Below are positions 16,748-20,640 of a stretch of 20,640 nt of DNA, one piece after another. The notes under the pieces are model-generated. The model saw nothing but the letters and a program-made list of their open reading frames with translations. It did not search any database and was not told where the DNA came from. The position numbers and the translations under genes were made by a program. Source of the DNA: Deltaproteobacteria bacterium. GTDB lineage: Bacteria > Desulfobacterota > Dissulfuribacteria > Dissulfuribacterales > JALVPX01. Where the stretch lies: NCBI GenBank assembly GCA_027031565.1, contig JALVPX010000267.1, forward strand, positions 2,255 to 22,894, written 5' to 3'. Position 1 is the first letter of the stretch, and every line of letters starts with the position of its first letter.

Positions 16748-17086
16748 TTAGCAATTTATTGCTTCGTCTCCTGACTTCGAGACCGGTTCTATCTTGGCAA
16801 GCTCCTCTTTCATCTGCTGTTCAGCCTGCCATAAATCATAATTCTGTTGCATACGAAGCCATAACCCAGGACCATTACCTGCAAATCTGCCTATTCTAAG
16901 TGCCATTCTTGGGGTAATAGGATTGGTACAGGCTAATATGCGATGTAACTGTTGCCGGGAGATGCCAAGCCTTCTCGCTGCTTCGGTAACAGATATGCCC
17001 AGGCTTGGGAGTACGTCTTCACGTAAAATTTCTCCTGGATGAATCGGAGCCCTTTTTAATGAACGTTTTACAACATATTCTGCCAT
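16748..17086 (-). CDS. higA: HigA-type antitoxin, XRE helix-turn-helix
   Basis: The 112-residue protein begins with the HigA signature RAPIHPGEILREDVLPSLGIS. An XRE helix-turn-helix follows (about residues 31-52, VTEAARRLGISRQQLHRIL), then the family segment ITPRMALRIGRFAGNGPGLWLRMQQNYDLW. HigA neutralises the HigB ribonuclease and, bound to its operator, represses the operon. The ATG at 17086 has GAGGTG about 6 bases upstream, overlapping the toxin stop region. The gap from higB is only 9 bp, so the two are translated from one message in the reverse order (toxin first) typical of higBA. The C-terminal tail of about 25 residues is polar and may be disordered. Confidence 0.93.
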   Translation of the reverse strand: MAEYVVKRSLKRAPIHPGEILREDVLPSLGISVTEAARRLGISRQQLHRILACTNPITPRMALRIGRFAGNGPGLWLRMQQNYDLWQAEQQMKEELAKIEPVSKSGDEAINC

Positions 17087-17095
17087 GATTGCACC

Positions 17096-17371
17096 TCAGT
17101 GATATTGCTCCAGATCAACTCTTAAAGCATGGTTCTTTTCCCATTCGAAAGTAATGCACCAGGGACCGTTGACGTGAATACTATAACGCTTTGGTCTTCC
17201 CTGAAGACCATGAAAGTTGAAGCCTGGAATGTTCAATTCCGTAAGGTCCTCTGCCTGATCTAAGGCCTCCAGCCTTCTCAATATGCGCCTTTGCAAATCA
17301 GGTCTGATTTTGGCTGAATGGCCCCTTTCAAACAATTCAGCTAATCCCTTGTGCTTGAAGCTTTTGATCAC
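17096..17371 (-). CDS. higB: HigB-type toxin, RelE/ParE superfamily mRNA interferase
   Basis: This 91-residue toxin starts at GTG 17371 as MIKSFKHKGLAELFERG, the usual HigB opening. It continues with RRILRRLEALDQAEDLTELNIPG, HGLQGRPKRYSIHVNGPWCITFEW and a C-terminal VDLEQYH. The family cleaves mRNA at the ribosome, and the basic and aromatic residues in the last 40 positions fit the active face. Length is full for the family, with no truncation or frameshift. The start has no strong Shine-Dalgarno sequence, and the operator palindrome lies just upstream, in keeping with tight control by HigA. Confidence 0.92.
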   Translation of the reverse strand: MIKSFKHKGLAELFERGHSAKIRPDLQRRILRRLEALDQAEDLTELNIPGFNFHGLQGRPKRYSIHVNGPWCITFEWEKNHALRVDLEQYH

Positions 17372-17377
17372 GTTATA

Positions 17378-17400
17378 AGTGTATCATATCTTGATACACT
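17378..17400. promoter_or_regulatory. higBA operator palindrome
   Basis: A perfect inverted repeat of two 9-base arms, AGTGTATCA and TGATACACT, separated by five bases (TATCT), lies 6 bp upstream of the higB GTG. Its size and place match autoregulatory operators bound by HigA or the HigBA complex. The exact binding site is inferred from symmetry only. Confidence 0.72.
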
Positions 17401-17596
17401 GTCAATCGTTTTGTTACAAGGCTACGAGGAACCACCTGATTTATAAGGCCGAATATTATTAATATCTGTATCGGTTTCTGGATATTTTTCCTATATAACG
17501 TCCATGTTTCCATATATTCTGATATCCATCCATTCGGAATGAAAAAATATGGCATATATGCCGTTTTTGCCTTCAGGAATCCATGTATTTAATAAC
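17401..17596. other. AT-rich gap between higBA and recombinase remnant
   Basis: About 200 bp with no gene I can support. It is much richer in A+T than the flanking operons. It contains the 12-bp palindrome GGCATATATGCC at 17551-17562, preceded by an A-run and followed by GTTTTT, which could act as a weak bidirectional terminator, and a short self-complementary AATATTATTAATAT stretch near 17450. I see no integron attC or attI site. The promoter of the higBA operon should lie in the first 60 bases, reading on the minus strand. Confidence 0.35.
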
Positions 17597-17755
17597 ATGG
17601 AAAAGACTAATGCCAATCAAGAAACATTTCACCCTAATCCCAATTTGAGGCCAATGGATCAGGTGCAGGAGGTCCTGCGTTATCACCACCACTCTTACAG
17701 AACCGAGCAGACCTGCTGCAATTGGATTGTATGCTGCATCTCTTGGTCCGGGAAA
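17597..17755 (+). pseudogene. Truncated integron-type tyrosine recombinase (N-terminal SAM-like domain)
   Basis: From an ATG at 17597 the frame encodes HPNPNLRPMDQVQEVLRYHH at residues 12-31, then HSYRTEQT and NWIV to about residue 45. This is the N-terminal core-binding domain of integron-integrase-like tyrosine recombinases, whose consensus there is a YRTExTYxxWI motif. The similarity fades after about residue 50. The frame closes at 17842 with no catalytic domain, so the Arg, His and Tyr residues of a working recombinase are absent. No ribosome site precedes it. It ends about 50 bp before trpF, suggesting that a recombination or deletion junction lies between. The family call rests on a short motif and is moderately sure. 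Confidence 0.6.
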
Positions 17756-17802
17756 CGGGGATTTTGCAAGGCTGTTTGGCGAGGAGTTATTTTTATTATA
17801 TC

Positions 17803-18456
17803 ATGCCGGGCATGGAACAGTCATATTACCCAATCAAGATAAAAATATGCGGTATCAAAACGCCGGACCAGGCGGTGGAAATTGCTGAGGCTGGAGCCGA
17901 TGCCATCGGCCTGGTCATGGCAAGGAGCCCCAGGCAGGTTTCTGTTCAGAAGGCAATGGAAATAACGGCTGCGGTTCCGCCCTTTGTTCAGACAATTGCT
18001 GTTTTTGTTAATCCAGATGAAGATCAGGTTAAAAGGGCCTTGTATGATTGCGGCATAGACATGATACAACTGCACGGGAGCGAATCGCCAGATTTTTGCA
18101 AAAAGTTTTCCAACAGGGTGGTAAAGGCATGGCGGATAAGGGGCAAGGAAGATTTGTTCAAGCTGAAGGAGTATGAAAATTGTGTAAGGGGTTTTCTCCT
18201 GGATGCCTGGGACCCGAATCAGGCCGGGGGGACAGGCAAGACCTTTGACTGGTCCCTTGGGCAGGAGGCGGTGAAGCATCTTTCAAAGTCTGTTATCCTT
18301 GCCGGTGGACTCAGGCCTGACAACGTTCAGGCTGCCGTCAAGCAGGTCCGGCCCTGGGGTGTTGATGCAAGCTCAAGTCTTGAGAAGGCTCCGGGCATTA
18401 AGGATCTTGCCAAGGTGAAGTCCTTTATAGAAGCAGTCAAAAGTGTATCAGGTTAA
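17803..18456 (+). CDS. trpF: Phosphoribosylanthranilate isomerase
   Basis: TrpF converts phosphoribosylanthranilate to CdRP, the third step of tryptophan synthesis. The 217-residue (beta/alpha)8 protein has KICGIKT with the catalytic Cys16, IQLHGSES, LLDAWDPNQAGGTGKTFDW (including the conserved catalytic-type Asp) and the phosphate-binding ILAGGLRPDNV. Two ATGs (17803 and 17812) compete for the start. Neither has a good ribosome site; a GAGGAG lies 16 bases before the first. The frame extends to 17722 without family support. Only trpFBA are here: trpE, G, D and C must be elsewhere. A junction with the recombinase remnant just upstream may have cut the gene from its original operon start. Confidence 0.92.
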   Translation: MPGMEQSYYPIKIKICGIKTPDQAVEIAEAGADAIGLVMARSPRQVSVQKAMEITAAVPPFVQTIAVFVNPDEDQVKRALYDCGIDMIQLHGSESPDFCKKFSNRVVKAWRIRGKEDLFKLKEYENCVRGFLLDAWDPNQAGGTGKTFDWSLGQEAVKHLSKSVILAGGLRPDNVQAAVKQVRPWGVDASSSLEKAPGIKDLAKVKSFIEAVKSVSG

Positions 18457-18476
18457 AATATTCAGGAGCTTGATAG

Positions 18477-19697
18477 GTGAATAAAAAAAGGACCAGGATA
18501 ATCAACGTCGTAGATAAAAATGGGCATTTCGGCCTGTTTGGAGGCCGTTTTGTGCCTGAAACATTGATGCCTGCCATTACCGAGCTGGAGCAGGCCTATT
18601 CGAAAGCAAAAAGGGCCCCCGGATTCAAAGAGGAACTCAGGTCGATTCTTAAAGATTTCGTTGGCAGGCCGACCCCGCTGTATGAAGCCAGGCGCCTTGG
18701 CCAGGCCCTTGGCGGCATCAGGGTCTTTCTTAAAAGGGAAGACCTGACCCACACAGGCGCCCACAAGATCAACAATACTATTGGCCAGGTACTGCTTGCC
18801 AGACGTATGGGCAAAAGACGCATAATTGCTGAGACAGGCGCCGGCCAGCACGGTGTGGCCACTGCTACTGCAGCCGCTCTCATGGGCCTTGAATGCGAGG
18901 TGTACATGGGCCGCAAAGACACCGTCCGCCAGGCCATGAATGTGTTCCGCATGGAACTCACAGGCGCAAAGGTCATTCCGGTGGATTCAGGCACCAAGAC
19001 CTTAAAAGACGCCATCAACGAGGCCATTCGGGATTGGGTTACCAATGTGGCCGACACCCACTATATTATTGGTTCTGTGGTAGGACCCCATCCTTATCCT
19101 GTGATGGTGCGTGATTTTCAGTCTGTCATAGGCAGGGAGACAAAGGGGCAGATAAAGAGGCGCATCGGCAGGCTGCCGGATGTGGTGATTGCTTGTGTGG
19201 GCGGCGGATCGAATGCCATGGGCATGTTTTATAATTTCGTAAGAAACAGCGAGGTGAGGCTGATCGGCGTGGAGGCAGCAGGCGAGGGCGTTGATTCAGA
19301 TTTCCATTCAGCTACCCTTACAGTGGGTGAGCCAGGGGTTCTTCACGGTACCATGAGCTACCTGCTTCAAGACAAGTGGGGTCAGATTAAAGGCGCCCAT
19401 TCCGTTGCGCCAGGCCTTGATTATCCGGGTGTGGGCCCAGAACACAGTGCCCTCAAGGATGCGGGACGGGTAGAATATGTTGCCGTGGATGACAAGCAGG
19501 CCTTGAGGGGTTTTGAACTCCTGTCCAAGACCGAAGGCATAATTCCTGCCCTGGAAAGCGCCCATGCCGTGGCCTACCTGCAGGAGTTGGCACCCAAACT
19601 CAAGAAAGGCACGGTGGTAGTAATAAATCTTTCTGGCAGGGGAGACAAAGATGTCCAGAGCGTGAGCGAGATCTTCAAGGGGGGGGCTGCAAGATGA
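18477..19697 (+). CDS. trpB: Tryptophan synthase beta subunit
   Basis: TrpB condenses indole with serine using pyridoxal phosphate in the alpha2beta2 tryptophan synthase. The 406-residue protein has the PLP lysine Lys97 in HTGAHKINN, the glycine-rich phosphate cup GGGSNAMGMF and the long GRGDKD-type C-terminal segment of standard TrpB (type 1). It starts at GTG 18477 with AGGAG 8 bases upstream, 20 bp after trpF. The stop overlaps the trpA ATG by 4 bp, as expected for a coupled pair. A run of eight G residues lies just before the stop. Confidence 0.97.
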   Translation: MNKKRTRIINVVDKNGHFGLFGGRFVPETLMPAITELEQAYSKAKRAPGFKEELRSILKDFVGRPTPLYEARRLGQALGGIRVFLKREDLTHTGAHKINNTIGQVLLARRMGKRRIIAETGAGQHGVATATAAALMGLECEVYMGRKDTVRQAMNVFRMELTGAKVIPVDSGTKTLKDAINEAIRDWVTNVADTHYIIGSVVGPHPYPVMVRDFQSVIGRETKGQIKRRIGRLPDVVIACVGGGSNAMGMFYNFVRNSEVRLIGVEAAGEGVDSDFHSATLTVGEPGVLHGTMSYLLQDKWGQIKGAHSVAPGLDYPGVGPEHSALKDAGRVEYVAVDDKQALRGFELLSKTEGIIPALESAHAVAYLQELAPKLKKGTVVVINLSGRGDKDVQSVSEIFKGGAAR

Positions 19698-20497
19698 ATC
19701 GTATCCACACGATGTTCTCAGAATTGCGCAAAAAAGGAGAGACAGCCCTCATACCCTTTATTACCGCTGGTGATCCTGACGTTAAAACCACCGAGGCCCT
19801 GGTCCTTGAAATGGCAGCCAAGGGAGCGGATCTCATAGAACTTGGGCTGCCTTTTTCCGACCCCTTGGCCGACGGACCTACCATACAGGCGGCCAGTCAA
19901 CGGGCGTTGGCAGCGGGCATGAATACCAAGAAATTTTTTGAGCTGGTGAGGCGGGTGCGCAAAAAGAGCGGGATTCCCCTGGTCCTGATGGGCTATTACA
20001 ATCCGCTTTTCAAATATGGTCTCGAGAGATTTGCCAGGGATGCTGCTGCAGCAGGTATTGACGGAACCATCATACCTGATCTGCCGCTGGAGGAAGCCGG
20101 GCCATGGATGCAGGCAGCCCAGAGGGCAGGCCTTGCAAACATCTTTCTCATAGCCCCAAATACACCTCCTGAAAGAATAGAAAAGATCGGCAGGGCAAGC
20201 AAAGGATTTCTCTATTATGTGTCGGTTACTGGTATAACCGGCGCCAGAAACGATCTGCCACCTGAGTTGTCAGAGGGGCTCACGCTTGCCAGGAAACTCG
20301 TGGACATTCCACTGGCAGTCGGTTTTGGAATTTCAAGGCCCGAGCAGGTGGCCATGCTGGCCAGGTTTGCAGACGGCATAATCGTGGGCAGCGCCATCGT
20401 CAAGATAGTTGAAAGACATGCAGGCAACCCGGCTGGGGCTGTAAAAGAAGTGGGTGAATTTGTGAAAAGGCTTAAAGACGCGGCTAGGCCTGCATGA
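19694..20497 (+). CDS. trpA: Tryptophan synthase alpha subunit
   Basis: TrpA cleaves indole-3-glycerol phosphate to indole and glyceraldehyde 3-phosphate, and passes indole to TrpB. The 267-residue TIM-barrel protein has the catalytic pair Glu49 and Asp60 in LIELGLPFSDPLADG, numbered as in E. coli, plus PFITAGDPD, the loop-6-type YVSVTGITGAR and VGFGISRPEQV. Its ATG 19694 lies in the 4-bp overlap with trpB, and the G-rich tract just upstream can serve as ribosome site. No clear hairpin-plus-T-run terminator is seen after the gene. Confidence 0.97.
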   Translation: MNRIHTMFSELRKKGETALIPFITAGDPDVKTTEALVLEMAAKGADLIELGLPFSDPLADGPTIQAASQRALAAGMNTKKFFELVRRVRKKSGIPLVLMGYYNPLFKYGLERFARDAAAAGIDGTIIPDLPLEEAGPWMQAAQRAGLANIFLIAPNTPPERIEKIGRASKGFLYYVSVTGITGARNDLPPELSEGLTLARKLVDIPLAVGFGISRPEQVAMLARFADGIIVGSAIVKIVERHAGNPAGAVKEVGEFVKRLKDAARPA

Positions 20498-20535
20498 AGT
20501 CAGTGCCTTACTGATCGAAGGAACCATAAGCGGGG

Positions 20536-20551
20536 TATAACTGCAGTTATA
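20536..20551. repeat. Perfect 16-bp palindrome between trpA and repeat copy C
   Basis: TATAACTGCAGTTATA is a gapless palindrome lying 38 bp after the trpA stop and 1 bp before repeat copy C. It may be an operator-like or insertion-target sequence; without a loop or T-run it is not a typical terminator. Function unknown. Confidence 0.4.
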
Positions 20552-20552
20552 T

Positions 20553-20640
20553 GGCTGCCTCTAAAAATCAGTATTTTTGTTCAAGGGCAAGGCGCGCGAA
20601 AAAAATAACCGCAGACATATTGTTGATATTTCGAGGATTA
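20553..20640 (-). mobile_element. MITE-like repeat, copy C (partial, inverted)
   Basis: The last 88 bases repeat the right half of copies A and B in reverse complement: arm GGCTGCCTCTAAAAATC, then CAAGGCGCGCG, ATAACCGCAGACAT and TGATATTTCGAGGAT. The remaining part lies beyond the window, so the second arm and any target duplication cannot be checked. The arm differs from A and B at positions 4-6 (TGC against CAC and TAT). Confidence 0.75.

Noticed and set aside
17597..17802. Possible trp leader peptide with several Trp codons before trpF
   Set aside because: Three Trp codons fall within about 20 codons, but the frame matches a recombinase N-terminus, has no adjacent tandem Trp codons, and I find no terminator/antiterminator pair.
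20498..20520. Hairpin TCAGT-GCCTT-ACTGA after trpA as an intrinsic terminator
   Set aside because: The stem is 5 bp with no following T-run, so it does not meet a terminator pattern.
1..20640. CRISPR arrays, tRNA or rRNA genes
   Set aside because: No regularly spaced short repeats, cloverleaf-like sequences or rRNA core segments were noticed on either strand; the only repeats are the three dispersed ~150-bp elements.

Overview
The window carries about 20.6 kb of a bacterial chromosome at roughly 50-55 % G+C. Most genes are closely packed in short operons, with one small accessory patch. Gene content suggests an anaerobic or facultative Gram-negative of the Desulfobacterota (old Deltaproteobacteria) type. 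The evidence is outer-membrane efflux parts, several lipoproteins, an AhbD-type radical SAM protein beside haem genes, and a siroheme-route-like protein family common in sulfate reducers. That placement is inference; no rRNA or tRNA gene is present to confirm it.

Layout: (1) 1-6409, minus strand, one compact operon: outer-membrane factor, HlyD-type adaptor, RND pump, then a PreP-type M16 metallopeptidase cut by the window edge. (2) 6514-8442, plus strand: a TIGR01777-type SDR protein and an exported L,D-transpeptidase. These converge on a second, lipoprotein-type L,D-transpeptidase (minus, 8507-9256). (3) 9530-15576, plus strand: RNA 3'-phosphate cyclase rtcA, then a haem operon (AhbD-like radical SAM/SPASM, hemE, hemH, hemY) and a DUF721/DciA-like gene. 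(4) 15609-17800: a lipoprotein gene, then an accessory patch with a short repeat element, two unrecognised small ORFs, a higBA toxin-antitoxin operon with a clear operator palindrome, and the N-terminal remnant of an integron-type tyrosine recombinase. (5) 17803-20497: trpF-trpB-trpA, the last steps of tryptophan synthesis, without the upstream trp genes.

Three copies of one ~150-bp repeat (9362-9511, 16294-16440, 20553-end; the last inverted) stand out. They have terminal inverted repeats and, in the two complete copies, 4-bp direct repeats at the borders, so they look like a MITE (a small non-autonomous transposable element). The outer bases of the two arms change together between copies. 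I see no CRISPR array, rRNA, tRNA or complete insertion sequence.
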